From NCBI RefSeq assembly GCF_014495685.1, contig NZ_JACTVI010000083.1:1-36443 (forward strand): 36,443 nucleotides of DNA, read 5' to 3'. Positions within the stretch are counted from its first letter, which is position 1, and the number at the start of each line of letters is the position of its first letter. Positions 1 through 7,954 of this stretch are shown here, piece after piece. The position numbers were made by a program, and so were the translations under genes. The notes beneath the pieces are model-generated. The model did no database searches. It was not told the origin of the DNA and saw nothing but the letters and a program-made list of their open reading frames with translations. This DNA is from Streptomyces sp. TRM68367. GTDB lineage: Bacteria; Actinomycetota; Actinomycetes; Streptomycetales; Streptomycetaceae.

Positions 1-108
1 GGCGCGGGGGCGGGAGCCGGGGCCGGGGCGCCGGGCGCCGGGGCGGGCGGGCCTGGCGGATCCGGGCACGCGGCGGCGCGGCGGTTGCCTGCCAGAAGGA
101 TCAGACAC
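1..108 (-). CDS. ftsI: Penicillin-binding protein FtsI, N-terminal fragment
   Basis: Partial gene leaving the window at its left edge; only the first 36 codons are visible, from a GTG at 108-106. It starts 5 bases after the ftsL stop, and an AGGTGA ribosome-binding site overlaps that stop. The visible peptide (VSDPSGRQPPRRRVPGSARP and onward) is a basic, Pro/Arg/Gly-rich cytoplasmic tail, as found on streptomycete division transpeptidases before the membrane anchor. No catalytic domain is in view. Identity rests on position: rsmH-ftsL-ftsI is the standard start of the dcw cluster. FtsI would cross-link septal peptidoglycan during sporulation septation. Confidence 0.65.
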   Translation of the reverse strand, partial: MSDPSGRQPPRRRVPGSARPARPGARRPGPGSRPRA

Positions 109-113
109 TTCCG

Positions 114-659
114 TCACCTGCCGGGGGTCGGGGGCGTGGCTTCTTGAGGGGTGGCTTGTTGCGGCGTCGTGGCTTCTCGCCGCGGGGCGGGGGGCGTGGT
201 GCCCGGGGTGGGCGTCGCGGGCGGGACCGTCGCGTCGGCCAGCGCCTCGGGTGCGAGGACGAGAGGGCTGCGCTCGGGGGTGCGCCAGTCTGCGGGGGCC
301 GGTCTGGGGACGCCTTTGACGGTGCCGTCGGGGTTCAGGAAGGCGGGGTCGCCGCCGGGCACCATGCCGAGCTCGCGGGCGCGGCGCTGGAGGGCGTCGG
401 GGGCGGAGTAGGCGTCGATGTCCCGCTGGAGCGCCTGTTCCTCGTCGGTGAGGTTCTTCGTCTCCCGCTGGAGGTCGTCGAGTCTGAACGAGCCCTCGCT
501 CAGCGCGGAGTTCAGCACCAGGAGCCCGATCAGGCCGCCGCCGAGGAGGAGGACGACGAGGAGGACGAAGGGGGTGCGGGCGGCCTGGCCGGGGCTGCCG
601 GTCGGGATCAGCCGGGCGAGACGGGCGGCCCTCCCCTTCAGTTCGGGTGTCCTGCTCAC
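114..659 (-). CDS. ftsL: Cell division protein FtsL
   Basis: Small bitopic septum protein, 181 aa, that with DivIC/FtsB would scaffold FtsW/FtsI at division sites. Residues 1-29 are cytoplasmic and basic, about 31-52 form one transmembrane helix (FVLLVVLLLGGGLIGLLVLN), and about 57-97 form a coiled coil with LQRETKNL and EEQALQRDID. Next comes the DALQRRARELGMV segment typical of FtsL/DivIC proteins, and then a Pro/Thr/Ala-rich tail of about 70 residues. I chose GTG at 659 because GGGGGA lies just upstream and the coding signal starts there. The longer reading from 842 would overlap rsmH and has an implausible Arg-rich N-terminus. Sequence identity of FtsL proteins is low, so the call leans on topology and on its place between rsmH and ftsI. 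Confidence 0.85.
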   Translation of the reverse strand: MSRTPELKGRAARLARLIPTGSPGQAARTPFVLLVVLLLGGGLIGLLVLNSALSEGSFRLDDLQRETKNLTDEEQALQRDIDAYSAPDALQRRARELGMVPGGDPAFLNPDGTVKGVPRPAPADWRTPERSPLVLAPEALADATVPPATPTPGTTPPAPRREATTPQQATPQEATPPTPGR

Positions 660-670
660 TCCGCTCCCCC

Positions 671-712
671 GAGTCCGGATTTCCCACCCGCGTGGGTCCG
701 GATTCCGGACTC
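671..712 (-). other. Hairpin between rsmH and ftsL
   Basis: The rsmH-ftsL gap contains nested inverted repeats. The outer arms are GAGTCCGGA (671-679) and TCCGGACTC (704-712), a perfect 9-bp stem. An inner stem pairs CCCAC (683-687) with GTGGG (692-696). No T-tract follows on the minus strand, so a simple terminator is unlikely. An RNA-processing or stability element within the operon is possible. Function is inferred; the repeat is directly visible. Confidence 0.5.
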
Positions 713-744
713 GCACGCCCGCCCCGTCGCCTGCCTCATGCTCG

Positions 745-1701
745 TCATTCGATGGACTCCCTGATGCGCTGGGCGCCGCGCAGCCGCGCCGGTGCCGCCC
801 GCCGGTTCTCGGCGATCTCTTCCTCGGTGGGAAGTTCGGCACCGCGCGTGAGCAGCTTGAGCCGCGGCTGGTAGCGCTCGGGCACGACGGGCAGACCAGG
901 CGGCGCGGTGGTGGCGGCGCCCGCCGCGAACACGTGCTTGACCAGCCGGTCCTCCAGGGAGTGGTACGACAGCACGGCGATCCGCCCGCCCACGGCGAGG
1001 GCCTTCACGGCGGCCGGGACGGCCCGCTCCAGGACGGCGAGTTCGCCGTTGACCTCGATGCGCAGCGCCTGGAACGTGCGCTTGGCCGGATTGCCGCCGG
1101 TGCGCTTGGCCGCCTGGGGCAGCGCGTCACGGATCAGCTCCACCAGCCGCCCGCTGGTGTCGAACGGCTCCTTCTCGCGCTCGTGCACGATCGCGGACAC
1201 GATCCGCTTGGCCTGTTTCTCCTCGCCGTACGTCCGGAGGATCCGCACGAGTTCGCCGGGCGGGTAGGTGTTGAGGACCTCGGCGGCGCTGATGCCGGTC
1301 GTCTGGTCCATGCGCATGTCGAGCGGGGCGTCCTGGGCGTAGGCGAAGCCGCGGCCGGACTCGTCGAGTTGCATGGAGGACACGCCCAGGTCGAACAGGA
1401 CGCCCTGCACGCGCGCGATGCCGAGCCGTTCCAGCACCTCGGGCAGCTCGTCGTACACGGCGTGCACGAGGGTGACGCGCTCGCCGAAGGGCGCGAGGCG
1501 CTCGGCGGACAGGCGCAGGGCCTCCTTGTCCCGGTCGAGGGCGACGAGCCGCGCCTCGGGGAACCGGGTCAGCAGCGCCTCGCTGTGGCCGCCGAGGCCG
1601 AGGGTGCAGTCGACGGCCACGGCCCCGGGCCGCTCCAGGGCGGGCGCCAGCAGGTCCAGGCACCGCTGGAGCATCACCGGGACGTGTCGACTCTGGCTCA
1701 C
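745..1701 (-). CDS. rsmH: 16S rRNA (cytosine1402-N4)-methyltransferase RsmH (MraW)
   Basis: Methylates N4 of C1402 in the 16S rRNA P site using S-adenosylmethionine. The 318-aa length is normal. Family motifs are in order: RHVPVMLQRCLDLL at the N-terminus, the SAM-binding DCTLGLGGHSEALL at about 31-44, VLFDLGVSSMQLDE near 105-118, RTFQALRIEVNGEL in the middle, and LSYHSLEDRLVK near the C-terminus. The start is GTG at 1701, preceded by GAGAGG. It is the first gene of the dcw transcript, with ftsL 85 bases downstream. No mraZ precedes it in the window. Transcription probably comes from the promoter at 1930-1957, giving a leader of about 220 nt. Confidence 0.97.
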   Translation of the reverse strand: MSQSRHVPVMLQRCLDLLAPALERPGAVAVDCTLGLGGHSEALLTRFPEARLVALDRDKEALRLSAERLAPFGERVTLVHAVYDELPEVLERLGIARVQGVLFDLGVSSMQLDESGRGFAYAQDAPLDMRMDQTTGISAAEVLNTYPPGELVRILRTYGEEKQAKRIVSAIVHEREKEPFDTSGRLVELIRDALPQAAKRTGGNPAKRTFQALRIEVNGELAVLERAVPAAVKALAVGGRIAVLSYHSLEDRLVKHVFAAGAATTAPPGLPVVPERYQPRLKLLTRGAELPTEEEIAENRRAAPARLRGAQRIRESIE

Positions 1702-2133
1702 GGAGACCTCTCAGGTCCGGCGCGGCGTCACGCACCGCCGGGTCCCCGCCCGCTCGTGAAGGGGAGGCCTGCCGGCGCCGGAAGCGTCAGCCGACCGGGA
1801 GCGGGAGGAGGCCGAGCCGTACGTACGCGCCGCGCACGCGGGGAGACCGGCCGGAAGCGTGCCGGGAACTCCAGGGGAAATCAGTCCAGCGGGGAGAGTC
1901 TCCAGGGGGCTCGCCTCCCGCTTCGCGTCACTTTAGTCCACCCTCTCTCGCGGTCAATCAACCGGCCTGCGCGTCGCAGGCTCCGGCGCGCGTCACGCCG
2001 TACCGCGCCGGAATTCACTCGAACGGACGCCCTCACGCCGCTCTTGTGGGTTACCTCACAACAAGTCTCGATGCGGTTCTTTGTCCTCTCTCACACAGGG
2101 CCGGCGTCCGGCGTGACCAGTACCGTCGTGGTT
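1702..2133. other. Divergent intergenic region between rsmH and the carbonic anhydrase
   Basis: This 432-base stretch has no convincing gene. It holds the minus-strand dcw promoter and its long leader, and the start region of the plus-strand carbonic anhydrase gene. A TACCGT hexamer (2121-2126) ends 7 bases before the ATG at 2134, with no Shine-Dalgarno sequence between, so that gene may be transcribed leaderless. The leader side (1740-1920) is purine-rich but I saw no strong hairpin in it. Confidence 0.5.
1930..1957 (-). promoter_or_regulatory. Putative housekeeping promoter of the dcw cluster
   Basis: On the minus strand, TTGACC (1957-1952), a 16-base spacer and TAAAGT (1935-1930) resemble the HrdB/sigma-70 consensus. 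The predicted start is near 1923, about 220 nt upstream of rsmH. The surroundings are visibly less GC-rich than the genes. Confidence 0.6.
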
Positions 2134-2679
2134 ATGACGACTTCTGCATCGGTTTCCACGGGTTCCGAAGGCGCGATACACGGCGGCACCGTCACCGACC
2201 GTCTCGTCGAGGCGAACGCCCGGTACGCTGCCGCCTTCACCGATCCCGGCATGGACGCCCGTCCCGTCCTCCGAGTCGCCGTCGTGGCCTGCATGGACGC
2301 CCGGCTCGACCTGCACACCGCGCTCGGCCTGGAGCTGGGCGACTGCCACACCATCCGCAACGCGGGCGGCGTGGTCACCGACGACGTGATCCGCTCGCTG
2401 ACCATCAGCCAGCGGGCGCTCGGCACCCGCAGCGTGGTCCTCATCCACCACACCGGCTGCGGTCTGGAGTCCCTCACCGAGGACTTCCGGCACGACCTGG
2501 AGATGGAGGTCGGCCAGCGCCCCGCCTGGGCGGTGGAGTCCTTCCGGGACGTCGAGCAGGACGTGCGGCAGTCTATGCAGCGCGTGCGCACCTCGCCGTT
2601 CCTGGTGCACACCGACGACGTACGCGGATTCGTCTTCGACGTGAAGACGGGCCTGCTGCGGGAGATCGATCCCGCCTGA
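2134..2679 (+). CDS. Beta-class carbonic anhydrase
   Basis: Zinc enzyme interconverting CO2 and bicarbonate in the cytoplasm; 181 aa, typical of the short actinobacterial type. The motif ACMDAR supplies zinc ligand Cys53 and the Asp55/Arg57 dyad; HHTGCG supplies His106 and Cys109. IRNAGGVVTDDVIRSL (75-90) is the conserved active-site and dimer segment. The start is ATG at 2134, since the acidic/hydroxyl N-terminus and codon bias begin there; the upstream open frame is on the wrong side of the rsmH promoter. No Shine-Dalgarno is visible and TACCGT lies 7 bases upstream, so the mRNA may be leaderless. It stands alone, reading away from the dcw cluster. Substrate specificity is inferred from motifs only. 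Confidence 0.9.
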   Translation: MTTSASVSTGSEGAIHGGTVTDRLVEANARYAAAFTDPGMDARPVLRVAVVACMDARLDLHTALGLELGDCHTIRNAGGVVTDDVIRSLTISQRALGTRSVVLIHHTGCGLESLTEDFRHDLEMEVGQRPAWAVESFRDVEQDVRQSMQRVRTSPFLVHTDDVRGFVFDVKTGLLREIDPA

Positions 2680-2719
2680 CCCGCCCGCCCGCCCGGGAAA
2701 CGGCTTGCTGTCAATCTCC

Positions 2720-2787
2720 TGTCACTCGCGCGACGAAAGGCCGTAAGACAGGACATGTCGCTGCCAGTTGTCCACAGTCGAGTGACA
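2720..2787. promoter_or_regulatory. Inverted repeat with a consensus DnaA box upstream of moxR
   Basis: TGTCACTCG (2720-2728) and CGAGTGACA (2779-2787) form a perfect 9-bp inverted repeat separated by 50 bases. Just inside the right arm, 2768-2776 reads TTGTCCACA, identical to the Streptomyces DnaA box. The repeat could be bound by a dimeric regulator of the downstream moxR operon. A single DnaA box can occur by chance. A weak TGTCAC/TAAGAC promoter pair overlaps the left arm. Confidence 0.35.
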
Positions 2788-2919
2788 CGAATCGGTAACG
2801 GCAGCAAGAATGCGAGTGTGGCGTCACGCGGAACTCTTCACGCGTGGTGTCCGTGTTCGGGGTGGGCCGGTTGCGCATCGAGTGCGTCGGCCCGGAAAGT
2901 ACGGGCCGAGGAGGGCCGG

Positions 2920-3954
2920 GTGACGACCTATGACGATCGAGCGAGCCTCACTGATCTGACCGCCGTGGTCGAGCGCGTGCGGGGGTCGGTGGAGGGCGTG
3001 ATCGAGGGCAAGCCCGAGGTCGTCCGGCTCTCCCTGACCGTGCTGCTCGCGGAGGGACACCTGCTGATCGAGGATGTTCCCGGAGTCGGCAAGACCATGC
3101 TCGCCAAGGCGTTGGCGCGCTCCATCGACTGTTCGGTGCGGCGTATCCAGTTCACGCCCGACCTGCTGCCCTCGGACATCACCGGTGTGTCCATCTGGGA
3201 TCAGCAGCGCAAGGACTTCGAGTTCAAGCCTGGAGCCATCTTCGCTCAGGTCGTGATCGGCGACGAGATCAACCGTGCCTCGCCGAAGACGCAGTCCGCG
3301 CTGCTGGAGTCGATGGAGGAGCGGCAGGTCACCATCGACGGCAAGACCTACGAGCTGCCCAGCCCCTTCCTGGTGGTGGCGACGCAGAACCCGGTCGAGA
3401 TGGAGGGCACCTACCCGCTGCCGGAGGCCCAGCGCGACCGCTTCATGGCACGGGTCTCGGTCGGCTACCCCAGCGCGGAGGCCGAGCTGCAGATGCTGGA
3501 CGTGCACGGCGGCGTCTCGCCGCTGGAGGACCTCCAGCCGGTGGCGCACGCGCACGAGATCGTGAAGCTGATCGAGACCGTGCGCGGCGTCCACGTGGCC
3601 GAGCCGGTCCGGCGCTACGCCGTGGATCTGGTCAGCGCCACGCGCACCCACCCGGACCTGAGACTGGGCGCCTCCCCGCGCGCGACGCTGCACCTGCTGC
3701 GCGCGGCGAGGGCGTCGGCGGCCCTGAGCGGCCGGGAGTACGCGTTGCCGGACGACGTGCAGGCGCTCGCCGTGGCCGTCCTGGCCCACCGCCTGCTGCC
3801 CACCGCCCAGGCCCAGCTCAACCGCCGCACCGCCGAGCAGGTCGTCCAGGAGATCCTGCAGAGCACGCCGGTTCCGGCGGCGCCCCAGCAGAGCGGTCTG
3901 GGCCTCGGCCGCAGCGCTCCGCCATACGGCCAGCAGCCGCCGCGGAGGCTGTGA
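2920..3954 (+). CDS. MoxR-family AAA+ ATPase
   Basis: 344-aa AAA_3-type ATPase, probably a chaperone that remodels or activates a partner encoded by the next genes. Walker A is VPGVGKTML (about residues 45-53), Walker B is VVIGDEINRA (about 110-119), and sensor 1 is VATQNPVE followed by EGTYPLPEAQRDRFM, a MoxR hallmark. The C-terminal AAA lid includes LGASPRATL. The last 30 residues are a Pro/Gln/Gly-rich tail. GTG at 2920 is chosen because GAGGAGGG precedes it; an upstream in-frame ATG would add 55 residues of atypical composition. The stop overlaps the DUF58 start, forming the common MoxR-DUF58-transglutaminase operon. Confidence 0.93.
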   Translation: MTTYDDRASLTDLTAVVERVRGSVEGVIEGKPEVVRLSLTVLLAEGHLLIEDVPGVGKTMLAKALARSIDCSVRRIQFTPDLLPSDITGVSIWDQQRKDFEFKPGAIFAQVVIGDEINRASPKTQSALLESMEERQVTIDGKTYELPSPFLVVATQNPVEMEGTYPLPEAQRDRFMARVSVGYPSAEAELQMLDVHGGVSPLEDLQPVAHAHEIVKLIETVRGVHVAEPVRRYAVDLVSATRTHPDLRLGASPRATLHLLRAARASAALSGREYALPDDVQALAVAVLAHRLLPTAQAQLNRRTAEQVVQEILQSTPVPAAPQQSGLGLGRSAPPYGQQPPRRL

Positions 3955-5330
3955 TGACCGCCCCGTCCATCGGGGGCACGGGGCAGCAGCCGGAGGGCGA
4001 CCGCGGCGACAGGAGCGGCATCCGTACCGCCCTGGCCGGACTGACCACGCGTGGCCGCTCGTTCCTGGCCGCCGGTGTCGCGGCTGCGGTCTGCGCGTAC
4101 GTCCTCGGGCAGAGCGATCTGCTGCGCGTCGGGCTGCTGCTCGCGGTGCTGCCGCTGGTGTGCGCGACCGTGCTGTACCGCACCCGCTACCGGGTCGCCG
4201 GCAGCCGCCGGCTCTCCCCCGCGCGCGTGTCCGCCGGCAGCGAGGCCCGGGTCCATCTGCGGATGGACAACGTCTCCCGGCTGCCCACGGGTCTGCTGAT
4301 GCTGCAGGACCGGGTGCCGTACGTGCTCGGTCCGCGCCCCCGTTTCGTGCTCGACCGGGTCGAGGCGGGCGGCCGCCGCGAGGTGTCCTACCGCGTCCGC
4401 TCCGACCTGCGCGGCCGCTATCCGCTGGGCCCGCTCCAGCTGCGCCTGACCGACCCGTTCGGCATGTGCGAGCTGACCCGGTCCTTCTCGACGTCCGACA
4501 CCCTGACGGTGATCCCGCGCACGGAGCCGCTGCCGCCGGTGCGCCTGAGCGGCGAGGCGAAGGGGTACGGCGACGGGCGGCAGCGTTCGCTGGCGCTGGC
4601 CGGCGAGGACGACGTGCTCCCGCGCGGGTACCGCTACGGCGACGACCTGCGCCGGGTGCACTGGCGCTCCACCGCGCGCTACGGCGAGCTGATGGTGCGC
4701 CGCGAGGAGCAGCCGCAGCGCGCCCGCTGCACGGTCCTGCTGGACACCCGGGGCATCGCCTTCGAGGGCGCGGGCCCGGACTCGGCGTTCGAGTGGGCGG
4801 TGGCGGGAGCGGCGTCCGTGCTGGTGCACATGCTGGAGCGGGGCTATTCCGTCCGGCTGCTGACGGACACCGGCAACTCGGTGCCGAGCGAGGGCGCCGA
4901 CGGGTTCGCGGGCGCCAGCCAGGAGTCGGCGGACGCGGCCGGGCTGATGATGGACACGCTCGCCGTGATCGACCACTCCGACGGCGCGGGCCTGTCCCGT
5001 GCGTACGACGTGCTGCGCAGCGGGAACGAGGGGCTGCTGGTGGCCTTCCTCGGCGACCTGGACGAGGAGCAGGCCGCCGTGGTGGCCCGGATGCGGCAGC
5101 GCAGCGGGGGCGCGGTCGCCTTCCAGCTGGTCAGCGGGGCCTGGCTGCGGGAACCGACCGATGTGTCCGGCCCGCTGGACAGGAGCGAGGAGCGGCTGCG
5201 GATGCTGCGCGAGGCGGGCTGGACGGCCCTGAGCGTGCCGCGGGCCGCCTCCTTGGAGGACCTGTGGCGGCAGGCGGACCGGGAGCGCTCCGGCGTCGCC
5301 GCCACAAGCGGCGGGGAGGGGCCGGTATGA
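3954..5330 (+). CDS. DUF58 domain-containing membrane protein
   Basis: 458 aa. After a short polar N-terminus, two adjacent hydrophobic segments (about residues 33-50 and 55-70, ending VCATVLY) anchor it. Most of the rest is cytoplasmic and includes the DUF58 core with GDDLRRVHWRSTARYGEL and a von Willebrand A-like fold (CTVLLDTRG onward). DUF58 proteins usually pair with MoxR ATPases, and the ATPase probably acts on this domain. ATG at 3954 is chosen over GTG at 3951 because GGAGG at 3944-3948 is better spaced from it. It overlaps moxR by one base and the next gene by four (ATGA). No enzymatic activity can be assigned. Confidence 0.9.
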   Translation: MTAPSIGGTGQQPEGDRGDRSGIRTALAGLTTRGRSFLAAGVAAAVCAYVLGQSDLLRVGLLLAVLPLVCATVLYRTRYRVAGSRRLSPARVSAGSEARVHLRMDNVSRLPTGLLMLQDRVPYVLGPRPRFVLDRVEAGGRREVSYRVRSDLRGRYPLGPLQLRLTDPFGMCELTRSFSTSDTLTVIPRTEPLPPVRLSGEAKGYGDGRQRSLALAGEDDVLPRGYRYGDDLRRVHWRSTARYGELMVRREEQPQRARCTVLLDTRGIAFEGAGPDSAFEWAVAGAASVLVHMLERGYSVRLLTDTGNSVPSEGADGFAGASQESADAAGLMMDTLAVIDHSDGAGLSRAYDVLRSGNEGLLVAFLGDLDEEQAAVVARMRQRSGGAVAFQLVSGAWLREPTDVSGPLDRSEERLRMLREAGWTALSVPRAASLEDLWRQADRERSGVAATSGGEGPV

Positions 5331-7714
5331 GCGGTCGGACACGACTGACGCTGGGCGCGTGGACGGCGACGCTGATGGCGGCGTGTGCCCTGCTGCCCCT
5401 GGTCGAGCCTGCCTCCTGGATCCTGCAGGCGGCGTTCCTGCTGGCCGTGCAGGCAGGCGTGGGCGCGGCGACCCGGCGGGTGCCGCTGGCCCGGCCGCTG
5501 ACCGTGGCGGCGCAGGCCCTGGTCACGCTGATGCTGCTGACCCTGGTCTTCGCCAGTGAGCACGCCTTCCTCGGGGTGTTCCCCGGCCCGGAGGCCTTCC
5601 GGCACTTCGCCGGTCTGCTGCGACTGGGCGCCGACGACATCGCGCGGTACGCGATTCCGGCGCCGCTCGAGTCCGACGGCATCCGGCTGATGCTCATCGG
5701 CGGCGTGCTGGTGATCGGGCTGATGGTGGACGCCCTCGCGGTGACCTTCCGCAGCGCGGCCCCGGCCGGTCTGCCCCTGCTCGCGCTGTACTCGGTGGCG
5801 GCGGGGCTGTCCGACGGCGGCAGCGACTGGGTGTGGTTCCTGGTCGCGGCGGGCGGCTATCTGATGCTGCTGCTGGCCGAGGGACGCGACCGGCTCTCGC
5901 AGTGGGGCCGCGTCTTCGGCGGGGCGCCGCGCACGCCGGGCGATGAGCCGAGCGGCGCCACGGCCCCGGTGCGCACCGGGCGGCGCATCGGCGTGGTCGC
6001 GCTGGGCATCGCCCTGGTCGTGCCGCTCGGGCTGCCCGCGATGAACGGCGGTCTGCTGGACGCCACCGGCACGGGCGTGGGCTCCGGAAGCGGGCGCGGC
6101 GGCACGATCTCCGCGGTGAACCCGCTGGTGTCCCTGCGCGACAGTCTGAACGTGGACGAGGACAGCCAGGTGATGTCCCTGCGGACCAGCACGGACGACG
6201 TCTCGGACCTGTATCTGCGGATCGTTTCCCTGGACGACTTCGACGGCACCACGTGGAAGCCGTCCAAGCGGCACATCACCGGTGTGCCCGACGACTTCCC
6301 GACTCCGGTCGGCCTGAGCCCCGACGTCCGGCGCTCGGAGGTCGACACCACCATCTCGGCGGCCGACGGGTACTCCCAGAACTGGCTGCCGATGCCGTAT
6401 CCGCCGAGCGGCGTGCAGATCAGCGGCAACTGGCGCTACGAGCCGGTGGGCATGACGCTGGTCGGCGACCACGGGCAGACGACGAGCGGGCTGACGTACC
6501 GGGTGAAGAGCCTGGACGTGGAGCCGACGGCGCAGCAGCTGGCCGAGGCGCCGGCGCCGCCCCCGGCCCTGGAGCGCGAGTACACCCAGCTGCCGGACTC
6601 CCTGCCGCCGGTGGTGGAACGCACCGCCCGCGAGGTCACCGAGGGCGCGCGGAACCCCTACGAGCAGGCGGTCAAGCTCCAGGACTACTTCGCCGTGAAC
6701 GGCGGCTTCGAATACGACACACAGGTGCAGGTCGGCAGCGGCTCCCAGGCGATAGCCCGCTTCCTGCGGGACAAGCAGGGCTTCTGCGTGCACTTCTCCT
6801 TCGCCATGGCGGCGATGGCGCGATCGCTGCACATACCGGCCCGGGTCGCGGTGGGCTTCGCGCCCGGTACCCCGCAGGGGGACGAGACGGTGTCGGTGGG
6901 CCTGCGGGACGCGCACGCCTGGCCGGAGCTGTACTTCGAGGGCATCGGCTGGACCCGCTTCGAGCCGACCCCGACCCGCGGCTCGGTGCCGTCCTACACG
7001 CTGACGGACACGCCGGGCAGCGCACTGCCGGACACCTTGCAGCCCTCCCAGTCGACGTCCGCCGCGCCGTCTCCGACGCCGTCGACGAGCGAGAGCTGCA
7101 CGGTCGAGCAGAAACGGCTCGACGGGAACTGCGGGACCGAGTCCCCCGCGGCTGCGCTGCCGACCGACGACGGCGGGCCGAAGTGGTACACGGTCCTGGC
7201 GTGGGTGCTCGGCGCGCTCGCCGCGCTGGCGCTCCCACTGGCGCCGATGCTCTGGAGACTGCGGACCCGATCCGTACGGCTCGGGGCGCACGGCCGGGGC
7301 GAGGCGGATGTCGCGGGCCACATCCTGGCGGTGTGGCAGGAGCTGACCGACACGGCGTGGGACTTCGGCATCGCGCCGGACGAGTCACAGACCCCGCGCA
7401 AGTCGGCCGCCCGCATCGTCCGCCTGGGCCGGCTCGACCCGGCGGCCGCGGCCTCCGTCCACCGGGTGGCGAACGCCGTGGAGCAGGTCCTGTACGCCCC
7501 GCACCCACGACCCACGGCGGGCCTCGCGGACGACGTCCGCCGGGTGACGACCGGCCTGCGCACGGAGGTCAGCCGCAGCACGAGCCTCCGCGCGCTCCTT
7601 GCCCCACGCTCCACCGTACGAGTGACCTGGGCGGTCTCGGCCCGCTGGACCACCCTCCGCGAACGGGCCCTGGCGGCCATGCCGACGCGGCGCACGTCGG
7701 GGCAGCGCGGCTGA
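5327..7714 (+). CDS. Transmembrane transglutaminase-like protein (TgpA family)
   Basis: 795-aa membrane protein of the TgpA/DUF3488 type. The N-terminal 200 or so residues hold several membrane helices. A large extracytoplasmic part follows, with a transglutaminase-like core containing Cys487 in QGFCVHFSFAMAAMAR and His530 in RDAHAWPELYFEG. At the usual Asp position, 16 residues after the His, there is Glu546 in WTRFEPTP. A Ser/Thr/Pro-rich stretch (about 560-590) leads to a last membrane helix near residues 622-644 and a cytoplasmic tail with the DUF4129-like ESQTPRKSAARIV. The start ATG overlaps the DUF58 stop and follows GGGGAGGGG. It may cross-link or cleave envelope proteins, but no substrate is known from sequence. 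The family and topology call is firm; the activity is inferred. Confidence 0.9.
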   Translation: MSGRTRLTLGAWTATLMAACALLPLVEPASWILQAAFLLAVQAGVGAATRRVPLARPLTVAAQALVTLMLLTLVFASEHAFLGVFPGPEAFRHFAGLLRLGADDIARYAIPAPLESDGIRLMLIGGVLVIGLMVDALAVTFRSAAPAGLPLLALYSVAAGLSDGGSDWVWFLVAAGGYLMLLLAEGRDRLSQWGRVFGGAPRTPGDEPSGATAPVRTGRRIGVVALGIALVVPLGLPAMNGGLLDATGTGVGSGSGRGGTISAVNPLVSLRDSLNVDEDSQVMSLRTSTDDVSDLYLRIVSLDDFDGTTWKPSKRHITGVPDDFPTPVGLSPDVRRSEVDTTISAADGYSQNWLPMPYPPSGVQISGNWRYEPVGMTLVGDHGQTTSGLTYRVKSLDVEPTAQQLAEAPAPPPALEREYTQLPDSLPPVVERTAREVTEGARNPYEQAVKLQDYFAVNGGFEYDTQVQVGSGSQAIARFLRDKQGFCVHFSFAMAAMARSLHIPARVAVGFAPGTPQGDETVSVGLRDAHAWPELYFEGIGWTRFEPTPTRGSVPSYTLTDTPGSALPDTLQPSQSTSAAPSPTPSTSESCTVEQKRLDGNCGTESPAAALPTDDGGPKWYTVLAWVLGALAALALPLAPMLWRLRTRSVRLGAHGRGEADVAGHILAVWQELTDTAWDFGIAPDESQTPRKSAARIVRLGRLDPAAAASVHRVANAVEQVLYAPHPRPTAGLADDVRRVTTGLRTEVSRSTSLRALLAPRSTVRVTWAVSARWTTLRERALAAMPTRRTSGQRG

Positions 7715-7763
7715 CGGGTCGGAGCGAGTCCCGGGGGCTGGGGGCCGGCCTGGGTGAGCCAAA

Positions 7764-7840
7764 CTGCAAGGGGCGCGGGGCTGTGCTCGATATGCGGCTC
7801 CGCCGCAGGGGGCGCGACAAGCCACAACGCAGTCACCGAA
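7764..7840. repeat. Dispersed Streptomyces-type intergenic repeat
   Basis: The stretch AAGGGGCGCGGGGCTGTG, then a GCGGCTCCGCCGC palindrome, then GGGCGCGACAAGCCACAACG has the form of a short element that I recognise from many streptomycete intergenic regions. It lies after the transglutaminase gene and before the terminator. Identification is from memory; a genome-wide copy count would settle it. Confidence 0.55.
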
Positions 7841-7873
7841 CGACAGGGAGCCCCGAGCCACTAGGCACTCATG

Positions 7874-7914
7874 CGTCAGGGGGTGACCGCCTCACCGGCG
7901 GTCACCCCCTGACG
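7874..7914. terminator. Strong bidirectional terminator
   Basis: CGTCAGGGGGTGACCGCC (7874-7891) and its exact complement (7897-7914) form an 18-bp perfect stem around a 5-base TCACC loop. It lies between convergent genes (transglutaminase on plus, DUF3040 protein on minus) and can end transcription from both sides. There is no long T-tract, as is common in Streptomyces. Confidence 0.9.
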
Positions 7915-7954
7915 TACGTCTTCACGTATGTCCTGGAGCCCTGCTGCTCGCCCG

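Noticed and set aside
114..764. Long open frames on the plus strand and long N-terminal extensions opposite ftsL and rsmH
   Set aside because: They are high-GC shadow frames: they oppose genes with clear family motifs and have Arg/Gly/Pro-rich translations without motifs.
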